Source: Alitta virens (Eukaryota > Annelida > Polychaeta > Phyllodocida > Nereididae). From it: a stretch of 64,000 nt of DNA. The notes beneath the pieces are model-generated. The model searched no databases. It was not told the origin of the DNA and was given only the letters and a program-made list of their open reading frames with translations. Made by a program: the position numbers and the translations under genes. Shown piece after piece: positions 10,801 to 20,057 of the stretch. The stretch spans positions 33,427,969 through 33,491,968 of the forward strand of contig OW028584.1 of assembly GCA_932294295.1 (NCBI GenBank), read 5' to 3'. Each line of letters starts with the position of its first letter. Positions within the stretch are counted from its first letter, which is position 1.

Positions 10801-12662
10801 CCCGGACTGTTTGCTAGCGCTCCCCACAAATGTCTGAGAGTAAACCAGAGTGCCTAATGAACATCAGAGGCTTGGGCTATGATGCCTCGAGCAATTTTAG
10901 TTAGCTTAATTACAATTGCCTGTGTATGTACTATACCATACCATGTTTCAGATCAACAACTAGGTGGGGGTGACTTGGACCGCGTTCACTTGATGAGGGC
11001 AGAACTGTCAGCGGAGTGCCTTCTATTGTTTATGCATTATTTTCTGGATTCTGTCATGCCCTTGGCTTTTGAAGGTCATCAAGAGTGGAGAGACTTTGTC
11101 TACAACTGCCCAGATCAGCATCTGAGCAGTGCCTATGACTTTCACGAAAAGTGCTTGAAATGCATCTTCTATGGAAGTAAGTAAATACGGTAGTAACTGA
11201 TTTTACTTTACAGTCAGACCATGTGATTTTGCTCACAATCTTGCATGTTGTGATATAGACATTTTATAAACTCTTGTTCCTCATGCACAGCATCACCAGA
11301 GATAGCATGCCAAGCCTAGTTCACACTGTCGCGAGTAATGGAGCCAAGTGATCACATATGGCAAAAAGGGACTAGAGGTGCTCACTTGTGACTCTGTTAA
11401 TAACCTATAAATTCTTTCGACAAGCATTCGAGGGATGTCTGTCGACTGCCTGGCGAACGTCCGTAGACCGCTCGTTATTGACATATAAATTATTCCGCCA
11501 ATCATCCGTGAAGCATCCGTGAGGCACTCGTAGATTGCTCATGCGAGTGGTTCAAGAGTGAATGAGAAGAGGGCTACGGATGGGCAAGGATGGTCACGGT
11601 GCCAGGGCGGATGTCAGCCTGTGTCCGGCGAACATTTCCTGAGCAGCCCAAGACTTACCAATGGTGGATGGCGAGTATACACGGATGGACAGCTTCTCCT
11701 GCGTATCCGCGAGTTAACACGAGTGAGCGCGAATGGCCACGGACGTACGTAGAACGTACGTAGAATGCTCGCCGAGTGACTCCGAGATTCTGGGGGAACA
11801 TCCGCCAAATTCTTAAACATGTTTAAAAATTTTGCCCTCTCCACAGATGATATAGTGCTTCCAAAAGCGTTATACAGCAGGAGTATCGTACATCGCTCAG
11901 CGAGTAAATTACGTAAAAGGTTTTGGTCATACAGTGTGAACGCCCTCCAGTTCTAATTGCTGTTGTATCGGCGCTGTCAATTTTTGCACTGCTCCCTGCA
12001 ATACATTGATTGAATTTCTTTATAGTTCGAAAAAGTCAATACATTATATTTTATTCCTACTTAATTTTTTTTTACACTGCCAGATTTAGGCGACGGAAAA
12101 TCACTCCTACTAAAATCTAACATCCACTTACTCTACCTCGAGAAGCTGAGAGAAATGTATCCAAATGCAAAGTTCATCTTTCCAGTTAGAGATATCAGGG
12201 AAGTCGTCGGATCCTACTGTTCGCTAAAAGCCCAAGTGAGCATATCTATCTATCTATCTGTCTATCTATCTAACTATCTATGTATCAATCTATCTATCTA
12301 TGTATCAATCTATGTATCAATCTATCTATGTATCAATCTATGTATCTATCTATCTATGTATCAATCTATGTATCTATCTATCTATCTATGTATCAATCTA
12401 TGTATCAATCTATCTATCTATGTATCAATCTATGTATCAATCTATCTATGTATCTATCTATGTATCTATCTATCTATGTATCTATCTATCTATCTATCTT
12501 TCTATCTTTCTACTTATCTGTCTATCTATCTATCTATCTATCTGTCTTTCTATCTGTCTATCTGTCTATATGTCTATCTGTCTATCTATCTATCTGTCTA
12601 TCTATCTTTCTATCTATTTATCTGTCTATCTAACTATCTATCTGTCTGTCTATCTAACTATG

Positions 12663-12701
<39 letters not shown>

Positions 12702-12712
12702 ATGTCTATCTG

Positions 12713-12743
<31 letters not shown>

Positions 12744-12864
12744 CTCTATCTATTTATCTGTATATCTATTTATCTATCTATCTATCTTTCTATCAATCTA
12801 TTTTTCTGTCTATCTATCTAACTATCTATCTGTCTCTCTATATATCTCTCTATCTATTTATCTG

Positions 12865-12901
<37 letters not shown>

Positions 12902-12921
12902 TTATCTGTCCATCTATCAAT

Positions 12922-12963
<42 letters not shown>

Positions 12964-12989
12964 CTATCCATCTATTTATCTGTCTATCT

Positions 12990-13032
<43 letters not shown>

Positions 13033-13937
13033 CTATCCATCTATCTATCTGTCTATCTGTCTATCTATCTATCTATCTATCTATCTACCACGATTTCATA
13101 TATATATACTTATAGATCCTGGGCATGGTTGGTAGTGATGAGGACCCCAAAACAGCAGCTCGTCGAGGATTAGAATACATAAAGCTTTGCACTTCAAGAG
13201 TTGTCAAAGCCTTCAAAAGCTGGTCACAGGTTTTTATCAACATTTTACTTTACTGTGAAAAAGTCTAGATGAGCATACATCTTAGGCAGAGGGTTACAAG
13301 ATAAATTGGATTTGCTCATTTGCATAAACTTGCATAAAATAGAGCATTCGTTTGGCGAGGAAAGTGTTCAAAGTTGTTGTGAAATATCAATAAATTGCAC
13401 TCTATTATGTATTAATGATATTTCTGTCTAGTATGCATGGCATTCAACATATTACATTATGGTAAAAAAACTAGCATTGTGTTAGAAAAAAAAAACTAGG
13501 ATTGTATTATGGAAAAAAAAGCTAGCACTGCATTATGGGGAAAAAAAACTAGCATGATTGTACTATTATGGGCAAAACTAGCGTGTTTGCCAAGAAATCA
13601 AAAAGGCACCGTCATCTGAATTTTTACCTTGTTGGTGAAACCCTGAAATGCTTTACAAACAAATATATATTCTGTTTATTTTTCTCAGGACTGCTACGTC
13701 ACACTCTCGTATACCGAGCTGGTTGCAAACCCACTGGAGGAAGTGAAGAAAATGTATTCTCATTTCAACTTGAATTTAACACCAGAGACTGGAGAGGCTA
13801 TGCAGCGCTACCTGCAGGAAAATCCGCAAAACAAACATGGAAAACATGAATATTCTTTGGAACAGTTTGGACTTTCTGAGGAAGAAGTCGTAGACCAAAT
13901 GGCTGATTTTGTCGAGTACTTCAATCAAAAGATATAA
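4854..13937 (+). CDS. Sulfotransferase (Sulfotransferase_3-like), 5 visible exons, 5' end missing
   Basis: Exons 4854-5049, 10952-11176, 12084-12235, 13116-13229 and 13689-13937. Junction phases (1,1,0,0) agree throughout and give about 312 residues to a TAA stop. The first exon carries the 5'-phosphosulfate loop GLPRSGTT of PAPS-dependent sulfotransferases. The second has DLDRVHLMRAELSAECLLLF, matching the family's middle helices. The third carries the 3'-phosphate-binding segment PVRDIREVVGSYCS. The last has YTELVANPLEEV and KHGKHEYSLEQFGL, typical C-terminal family motifs. The reaction would be sulfuryl transfer from PAPS to an unknown acceptor; known relatives act on small molecules or glycans. 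The family usually has some 50-90 residues before the loop, so upstream exons are unseen. A weak candidate is around 4656-4708 (frame containing DANPYDVKQM), phase-compatible but unproven. Introns hold transposons and a huge microsatellite. Confidence 0.85.
5618..5641. repeat. Perfect 24-bp palindrome near Harbinger left end
   Basis: AAAAATTAAACATGTTTAATTTTT reads identically on both strands. Its TTAAACATGTTTAA core recurs in the two smaller elements at about 4443-4456 and 11814-11827, suggesting a shared binding or pairing site. Confidence 0.6.
6180..8118 (+). CDS. Harbinger Myb/MADF-like DNA-binding protein (transposon ORF)
   Basis: Two exons, 6180-7052 and 7357-8118, with donor AAGTAAGT and acceptor TTTCCAG, phase 0, giving 544 residues. 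The ATG at 6180 sits in ACCACCATGCC, a good initiation context; the frame is open upstream, so a longer start is possible. After a Pro/Ala-rich N-terminus, residues about 80-180 form a trihelical Myb/MADF-type domain (LTEDQEQDVADWYRSQEMLY, then TAQQLKTWIDSMRTAVGKLT, then TDRDNWIMENFGYLERHI). This is as in the accessory proteins of PIF/Harbinger elements, which bind the transposon ends and help import the transposase to the nucleus. The C-terminal half has a CAG/CAA-encoded polyglutamine tract (7559-7618) and three HSSSPAAQMF-type repeats. Confidence 0.8.
7097..7203 (+). repeat. 27-bp tandem repeat, 4 copies, in transposon intron
   Basis: The unit TTGTAATCTTGCAGTTTAAA plus GTTGTAA is repeated four times with few changes. 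It sits just inside the intron of the Myb-like gene and contributes TTGCAG words resembling cryptic acceptors. Confidence 0.8.
7559..7618 (+). repeat. CAG/CAA polyglutamine tract
   Basis: Imperfect CAG/CAA repeat coding for glutamine, with one leucine and one tyrosine interruption, inside exon 2 of the Myb-like transposon gene. Confidence 0.85.
8119..8342. other. Convergent 3' spacer between the two Harbinger genes
   Basis: 224 bp between the two stop codons. It contains repeated AATGAACAATGAACT words and AT-rich sequence, likely holding both 3' untranslated ends. No canonical AATAAA is obvious on either strand. Confidence 0.5.
8343..9707 (-). CDS. PIF/Harbinger transposase (HARBI1-like DDE nuclease)
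   Basis: A single uninterrupted frame of 454 residues from the ATG at 9707. The open frame extends 31 codons further to 9800 without an ATG; a CTACTACAG just upstream could be an acceptor of a 5' intron. The DDE_4 core is recognisable: first Asp in CVGAIDGKHVAIRCP, then YNYKGFFSIVLLAVVDA, second Asp in YFIVGDDAF, and the Glu in RARRVVENAFGLLAARFRCL. All three catalytic acidic residues are present and there is no internal stop, so it could be active. The N-terminus carries an Arg-rich stretch (RRRRRR) that may be nuclear-targeting. Known HARBI1-type transposases cut at element ends and insert at TWA targets with their Myb-like partner. Confidence 0.88.
   Translation of the reverse strand: MSLSHYDRVELDLKCMDMQVQLLTAANDIILQEEHKLQDDAVRATTSTDEDDLLENAAAAPRRRRRRQMWVRPWLLRRPLYGQYEKLMAELTAEDVGGFKNFMRMEPDLFHEVLARVGPRITKQDTFWRRALEPGLKLAITLRYLGTGNSYKSLQYGFRVAFNTISILVIEVCQAIIDEYSAEVMQCPVTPEAWKEVANGFYNRWNFPHCVGAIDGKHVAIRCPAKSGSLFYNYKGFFSIVLLAVVDAEYKFLYVDIGASGSGSDAGVFSQTELKEALESENIGLPEPDNLPNDDQPVPYFIVGDDAFGLQTWMMKPLPHRNMSMEDRIFNYRLSRARRVVENAFGLLAARFRCLLTTMPQSPDRVCTITLACCVLHNLLRVRYPTAQVNAVDQENADIHEIIPGAWRENAANLPDMGHVFRGNTNRAAKEMRQYLVSYVNSAAGSVPWQQDKI
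9815..10187 (-). repeat. Harbinger right subterminal array and terminus
   Basis: Closely spaced short words such as CTCCGTAG, ATCCGTG, CCGTGT and CTCCGGC on a GC-richer background, mirroring those at 5648-6035. They probably serve as binding sites for the Myb-like protein. The array ends at GTGTGAAACCCCC. Confidence 0.6.
11315..11946 (+). mobile_element. Non-autonomous Harbinger-like element 2 (in sulfotransferase intron 2)
   Basis: GTTCACACTGT (11319-11329) and ACAGTGTGAAC (11931-11941) are exact inverted repeats. The interior is filled with GTCCGTAGAC / ATCCGTGAGGC / GTACGTAGAACG words and a TTAAACATGTTTAA palindrome followed by GCCCTCTCCA, all shared with the element at 3985-4643. It has no coding capacity and resembles the subterminal architecture of the neighbouring full Harbinger copy, so it may be mobilised by that transposase. 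Confidence 0.65.
12241..13088 (+). repeat. Very long TATC microsatellite filling sulfotransferase intron 3
   Basis: About 850 bp of TATC with TATG, TGTC, TTTC and CAATC variants. It begins 5 bp after the donor of exon 12084-12235 and ends about 27 bp before the acceptor of exon 13116-13229. The open frames across it (repeating YLSI) are spurious. Confidence 0.95.
13452..13582 (+). repeat. Degenerate 30-bp tandem repeat in sulfotransferase intron 4
   Basis: Four to five copies of a unit like CATTATGGTAAAAAAACTAG followed by CATTGT, differing mainly in A-run length. Confidence 0.7.
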
Positions 13938-14099
13938 TTATCATTCTATGTGATATTGTGACATTGATTTGACAAATATTTTATTGAATTTATTTGTTTA
14001 TGCAAACAGAATGTCATTCATGCATAGATTTGAAACACGCTCCTGTATTTTGCAGTTTTAGTTGTTTTTAGTTGTTTTTTGTTTTTTTAATTCCTCAGG

Positions 14100-14320
14100 T
14101 TTAATTTTACTTTAGCTGCAAGGACCCAAGCTGCAGCAAATACAGCCAAACTCTGTAGGTGCAAGGCTAATTTTTACACCCACATTGCAGCTGCAGCCAA
14201 CTTTTGCAGGCTACCTCAAGTCTTTGCACCTGCAGCAGATTTTTAAAGATGCATTGATTTTTTGCATCTTCACCAATTTTGCTGATGCAACTAGGTTTCA
14301 AAGCTGCAGCCAATTTTTTT
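14100..14320. repeat. GCTGCAG/TTTGCA-rich low-complexity stretch
   Basis: Repeated words CTGCAGC, TTTGCA and GCTGCAGCCAATTTT in the region after the sulfotransferase stop. It looks like a degenerate tandem repeat and has no coding support. Confidence 0.45.
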
Positions 14321-14391
14321 AGGCAAGTTTTTAGAAGAATACAATCAGAAATTGGAAGAGTTACGTTATGAAAGCAATCACAGAATGCATG
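14321..14391 (+). pseudogene. Relic of the ACE-like gene first coding exon
   Basis: AGGCAAGTTTTTAGAAGAAT and the following bases match 19607-19675 of the functional exon: KFLEEYNQK here versus KFLEEYNKK there, then YES in both. The match starts and ends abruptly without splice signals, so it is a stray duplicate fragment. Confidence 0.7.
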
Positions 14392-14399
14392 TTGTTTAC

Positions 14400-14522
14400 T
14401 GCCGTAACAGAGGGTATTATCGACACTCACATTAAAATGTTAAAAAAAAAAAAAATTTGTTAACATTTTAATGTGAGTGTTGAAAATACCCACCATGTCG
14501 ATAATACCCTCCGTTACGGTAT
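14400..14522. mobile_element. Hairpin (foldback) MITE
   Basis: GCCGTAACAGAGGGTATTAT and the bases after it are the reverse complement of the segment ending CGATAATACCCTCCGTTACGGT, around an A-rich loop near 14440-14458. The right arm has an extra 17-bp insert (TGAAAATACCCACCATG). No genes. Confidence 0.7.
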
Positions 14523-15176
14523 CAATAGAAATATTTTAGTAATATCTCAAGACAAAAATGGTTATTGCTTAACCTATGTAATGGCTTTCCTACAAGAAAT
14601 TACCAAATGATTACTGGGAAGTATTTGTAAACTGAAATTTCAAAAAAATTACTAACATAACTCGGCTTCATTTTTGTCTCACCTGTTTCCTCGCTGATGG
14701 TTTCTTTACTTGACGCTTTCTTTACTTAAAGTTAACAATGTTTTACTTGAAATGACAGAGATTTAACTTAAATACCAAAAAGAATGAGTAACATATTTGA
14801 AATTTCAGATTGTGTTATTATTACAAGAAATAGAAGTAACTTAGGAACACGTTGTCACCTCATTTTAATTAGGCAAAAACCATGCGTTTTCCATGCGTTT
14901 ATCCTTCTCATGGAAAACGTACGTGGCACATTTGGCCATTGCTGGGAAAAAGTCTTTTTATTTAATTTTTAGCTTGCAACCCTGATTATATTTTGTATCA
15001 TCTAGAATGATATGTAAGGTAAAACAAACATTTATTTAATTTGTCAAAATTTTGATATCTTGAAGAAGAGAGTAGGTTGAACCAAATTGTGTATCAGACT
15101 GCACTACAAAAAAGGCAACAAGAAAACTGATTTATTCAGCAACATTTTATTCAGTTTTCAAAATGAAAACCATGAC

Positions 15177-15263
15177 TCAGAGCATGGTGATACCATGATT
15201 GATTTTTCCAGATATGTTGCCATGGTTTCGATTTATCACAAATCTTCTCTGGTAGTCTTCATT
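15177..15263 (-). pseudogene. Duplicate terminal-exon-like fragment
   Basis: On the minus strand, TTTACTTTCAG precedes a frame beginning NEDYQRRFVINRNHGNI and ending in TGA. The copy at 16235-16328 starts KEDYQRRFVINPNHGNI and then diverges. It may be the last exon of a minus-strand gene duplicated locally; the function is unknown. Confidence 0.35.
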
Positions 15264-16234
15264 CTGAAAGTAAAAAACTAAATTTAGAAATGGCTTATTT
15301 GACTCACTATCTGCATTATTATATTTATTATTTAGATGAGTAGCAGAGACATGCTAGACATAAGAAGTTGTTAGATTAATTAAAAGAGCAGTAGAAAGAG
15401 AGGAGGCAATAACACAAAGAATTAAACCTAATATACATTGTACTAATAAAGAATACTAGTATCAAAGACTACAGAAATCTTAAAATGATATAGTGTGTTG
15501 CATATTGGCTAATAATAGGGCCACAAGAATGGCCTCATGTACGCTACATGCATACCTATTGAACTGCAGAGAGCAAATAAAATCAACAGCAAGGAGTTCC
15601 CAAAATCAACACAAGGGTATTGTCGGAGAGCAACACCAGACTTCCGGTTTTATGGTCTTGGGTAAGAAGTTAAAAATTTGCTGAATTCTCATTGGATATG
15701 GGCTTTATTATATTTTATTAATTTAGGGCCTAGACTAAATGAAGACAGGTAGAAAAATAATAATTAAACCAACTTAGCATGAATAGTGGCTGATCAAAAA
15801 CTAAACAAAATTTCAAGGCCCTGTCATTGCAGAGCTACTAATTTCGGAGAGCGTTGCTTTCCAGGTGGGTTGTGCTAAATTAAATAGATAATGAGACTTG
15901 ACTCATATTATTAATGATGACAGAATAGTAAGAAGCTACTTTCTTCTATTTTTTCCAGCTGTCAGTTGTACAATGTTTTGGTACTCTTCAACCTATAAGG
16001 GCATGCAGACAATATGAATCATAGGTGGAGACACTGGTGCTGCTAGTAATGCCCCCTGGTGTTATAATTCTGAACTAGTAAAACAAGTAGCAAACAATTC
16101 CAATAAAATTATTTTTATTTAATTTCTGTCTTGCATTCTTAACAAACTACTTATAACAATAACCCTAATTATATTTTGTATCAGCTAGAATGATATGCAA
16201 TATTTTATTTAGTTTTCAAAATGAAAACCACTAC

Positions 16235-16328
16235 TCAGAGCATGGTGATACACAGATTGATGATTTTCATCAAATATGTTGCCATGGTTTGGATTAATCA
16301 CAAACCTTCTCTGATAGTCTTCTTTCTG
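16235..16328 (-). pseudogene. Terminal-exon-like fragment, possible C-type lectin gene end
   Basis: Minus-strand frame with acceptor ACTTTCAG, starting KEDYQRRFVINPNHGNI and ending YHHAL then TGA. It lies 279 bp downstream (minus sense) of a C-type-lectin-like exon, but the exon phases have not been reconciled. Confidence 0.35.
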
Positions 16329-16606
16329 AAAGTAAAAACTTTTATATTATATAAAACTAAATTTAGAAATGGCTTATTTGACTGACTATCTGCATTATTA
16401 TACATTTATTATTTAGATGAGTACAATGGATACACTGTCAATTATTTTAAAACAGATTTATCTTACAACAGATTCTTCCAAAATCTCATACAATGCTATA
16501 ATGTTTTTCAAAGAAGCTTTATTAAGAGAAAATCTCATCAAATTTGTTTTCTGCTGTATGAAAAAAAATAGCCGTACAAATACATACTTTTATCACATAC
16601 TTTATA

Positions 16607-16814
16607 TTATAGAGGGTCTGCCTCACAGATAGCCCCATTCAAGGCTATGCAGCTGTTGTCAGTCCACTTTTTAAAATTAGCACTCTTTGGACATGATTCG
16701 AGAACTGTGCATTGCCAACGGGCCATTACTGGGGAACCATATCTCCAGTTGATAAATTCTTGTGGGTGGACGTGGAATAGCCAAAAGTATGACTGATTGT
16801 CTCCCACAGTATAA
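16607..16814 (-). pseudogene. C-type lectin-like domain, C-terminal half exon
   Basis: The minus-strand frame after a GCTTTAG acceptor reads YTVGDNQSYFWLFHVHPQEF, INWRYGSP, then CTVLESC and KKWTDNSCIALNGAICEA before TAA. The W-x(n)-C...KWTDNSC...AICE pattern is that of the second half of a CTLD fold with its paired cysteines. No EPN or QPD sugar-binding motif is visible. The incoming phase (2) does not match the outgoing phase (1) of the lectin-like exon at 17611-17710, so this is either a relic or a gene with an unseen exon. Confidence 0.5.
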
Positions 16815-17610
16815 CTAAAGCGTTAAAAAAGCAACTTTGCAATTATTATTAGTGTGTAATTATGCAATATATGTCAATTCATTTTTATTATTATTTTTTT
16901 TTTATTATAATCTTTTTTTTTACTTTTTATTATGTGTCACTATATGAATATAATTTCAATTATATTCAATTAGCGTCATTTTCTTTTGATTTATAATGTA
17001 AGGGGGTGTGCACAATTTTACAGCTTTTCAGTAAGCTAGTGCACATTCCCCACAGTATGCTAATGTCTTTTATTGTTTATGTAATGTACTAACCGTATTG
17101 AAATATTACATACTGTGTACAAATTAAACATCTAAACATCTAAGGCTAATGTATAAGAAACATCTGTCTAGTTGCCGACATGCAACATATCATGGGAAAT
17201 TGAAGAGCTATTGTTTATGATATGAAAATAATAAATTAAGTCATATTAAGATCTTAACAAAATAATAGTAATACCCGTACTATTAATGTCTTTCTGGAAA
17301 AGAACACATTCATGACAATGAACGTGCTGCATATGATGAGATATCTTGCACAAAACATCTTTATTAGTACAAAACTATAACATAAATTATTTATATTCTA
17401 GACCTTTATAATTGATGTACACTCTCGCTCAATTTCAGTAGATTGATTGTTCTTAAAATTGATTAACAAAGTAGCAGAAATAGAGAAGGTAATAAGTATT
17501 ATAAATTAAATATACAGTAATAGTATCAAAAGCCAACAGAAATTTTAAATCAATTACATGCAAAACAATTACAAACCAAATCACAACATTTTCTTGTCAT
17601 TGTTAAAGAC
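16815..17610. other. No gene seen; AT-rich
   Basis: T-runs and AT-rich sequence between the two lectin-like exons. No credible additional exon noticed. Confidence 0.45.
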
Positions 17611-17710
17611 CTTCAATGTGGTCGAGCAGGGCATCATTCTCTGCAGAAGTTTCAATTGTTACTACATAGCCACCACTATTGTAGCAGAAGTTTTGGTGCT
17701 GTGAGAAGTG
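17611..17710 (-). pseudogene. C-type lectin-like domain, N-terminal half exon
   Basis: Minus strand, acceptor GTAAATACAG and donor GAAG|GTCTTT. The frame reads HFSQHQNFC then NSGGYVVTIETSAENDALLD and HIE. GGYVVTIE-S-EN is the classical CTLD segment following the first cysteine. It is on the same strand as the C-terminal half at 16607-16814, about 800 bp away. Confidence 0.55.
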
Positions 17711-19130
17711 CTGTATTTACCAAATAGCAATATTGGTCCACAGTTGTTTACCCCATCGGACAAGTCACGACCTCGTTCATCTCCACCATGGCGACTGAAA
17801 AGTTGATCTATAATTTACTGCTTGTCAACAGCTATCACAATTTCCATTTCCAGACCAGAATCACTCACTACTATGCATAAATGCATACAAAAACTTGTCA
17901 TAATATGGCTTCATGACCATTAATGATATAGGGGAAAATATAAAGATTTGGTACTCTTTCAAACTCCCATATCAATGACAGTATGATCCCTATGTAAGTG
18001 AAATGTTGCATAACATATGTTAATTGTAGTACTTTCACTTTTCAAGCTTTATTTGGACATTTCTTTCATCCTTTTTGTGTCACAATAAGGGAAAATCTGG
18101 ATAAAAATGCAAAAAATTGTGTTGTTTCCAAAATTCCCTAGTTATATCATCATGGTCATCCCATATTTGCAATGACAGCCATAAAATGTTAAACTTTTCC
18201 TGCAAGACTGATCTCTCTCACCCAGTCTCCTAATTTCGCTATCAGCAACACAGTTGAATGTTTTTGTATATTATTACCAATATTTCATAATTATTTTTAG
18301 TTGCATAATAATCTATATCTAATTTAAATACCATAGATTTGATGCAAATCAGCAACCAAACAATACCAGTAACCATGGTAACCATTCAACAGTTGCAGGG
18401 AATGGCAATTGATAATGCATAATTATTAGTTCCTTTATTTGTCAGCTAAAAGTAATCAGTGTGCCAAAAATATTTTGATTGATGAAGATATGAATATTGG
18501 TGTGTTAAGTATAATCACATGCAAAATAAACCTTTAGGAGTTGTGTTTATTTGTATTCAAACTTTAAATATCTATTTAAATACCCATTAAATACAAATTT
18601 GACAGGTATATTTTGTATGGAATTATATCCAGCACATTTAAGATATATTCTTCAACAATGTTACATATGTTTTATAGTATAATTGCTGAATTTCATATAT
18701 TCCTTTGGAAGCATTGTCATAGCCCATGTATGAGTATTTGGACAGAAAAACGATAATCTTTGGTACAGATTATTTAAGGGACATGTTATTGTATAGATAA
18801 TTCTAGTCAACTGAGTACTGCATAAAAACCTCTAAAACAAACAATTAAATGGTAGGAAAGGGATATACACATCTTCCTAAAGCAAGCCTGCCATCTCCGC
18901 ATAGCTATGCAATATGTCCTTGCTAGAAATAGGTTTAATTACCTAGTTCATACAGATCAGTCTGATTGATTGCGATGATCTGTGGAGTGCCAAATCAGTG
19001 CCAGTGTTTACAAAATTAACATGGTGCATCCCTTGCATTGCTTACCTACTTAGGGCTGTTTCATTAAAAAAGAGGGAGGGGTGTACCTGAAAGGTTTAGA
19101 CCCTGATATCTAGTTTTTGACAGGTCCCCC
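17711..19130. other. No gene seen
   Basis: AT-rich non-coding sequence upstream of the ACE-like gene. It has a C homopolymer near 19124-19137 and nothing else recognisable. Confidence 0.45.
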
Positions 19131-19518
19131 CCCCCCAACCCCCGCTTTTCATTTTGAAAACTGAATAAAATGGTAAATAAATCATGTTATCATGTTGCTT
19201 ATTTTGTAGTGCAATCTGATACACAACTTAGTTCAACCTACTCTTTTCTTCAAGATATCAAAATTTTGACAAATTATATAAATGTTTGTTTCACCTTACA
19301 TATCGTTCAAGATGATACAAAATATAATCAAGGTTATAAGTAATTTGTTAAGAGTGCAAGCTAAAACCTAAATAAAAAGAATCTCTTTTGCTACTTATTT
19401 TTCCAGTTAAAAATTCTGACACCAGGGGGCAATATTAGCAGCACCAGTGTCTCCACCTATGAGTCATATTGCCTTCATGCCCTTAGCTTTCGCATGTATT
19501 TTCTCTCTGCAGTTCAAA

Positions 19519-20026
19519 ATGTATGCATGTGGAATACATGGGGCCATTCTTGTGGCCCTATTATCAGTCACAAGTACAACTGGTCAGCCTTCTAGTGATT
19601 TAGATGAGGCAAGAAAGTTTTTAGAAGAATACAATAAGAAATCGGAAGTATACCAATATGAAAGTGCAATCAAGGATTGGATTTATTCCACCAATATTAC
19701 AGACTACAACCAAGAGCAATCAGTAAGTACAGAATACTTATCTAAAAATTCTTTTTCAAAGAAAAGTGGGATTTACTTGGTTGTGACAGTAATATCACTG
19801 GGAATTATGTATAATTAATTTACTTTTTAACTACCTTTTTTAACAACATTTATTTTTTTATTTTATTTTTTTACTTAAATCTAACAACTCCTTTTTTTTT
19901 AATGACCAAATCTAAAACAATTAAATCCAGTTTTGTGTGTGAAATATTTTTTTCATCATTGTAAGAGAACATCACTGGGAATTACGTACAATTAGTTTGC
20001 TTTTTAACAACCTTTTTTAATTACAG

Positions 20027-20057
<31 letters not shown>

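Larger units (their letters stand above)
14968..16425. repeat. Local duplications and inverted copy of the ACE 5' region
   Basis: 15140-15350 and 16205-16420 are direct copies of each other (shared CATGGTGATAC, ATATGTTGCCATGG, AAATGGCTTATTTGACT). 15505-15580 plus 15995-16235 form a collinear reverse-complement copy of 19150-19575, which includes the ACE start region (GATAATAGGGCCACAAGAATGG; TAGGTGGAGACACTGGTGCT). 14968-15175 is a second inverse copy of 19150-19345. A 415-bp insertion splits the first inverse copy. Confidence 0.75.

Noticed and set aside
12155..13135. Long open frames of repeating YLSI across the TATC array
   Set aside because: Produced by a stop-free tetranucleotide repeat; only the first 81 nt (12155-12235) belong to a real exon.
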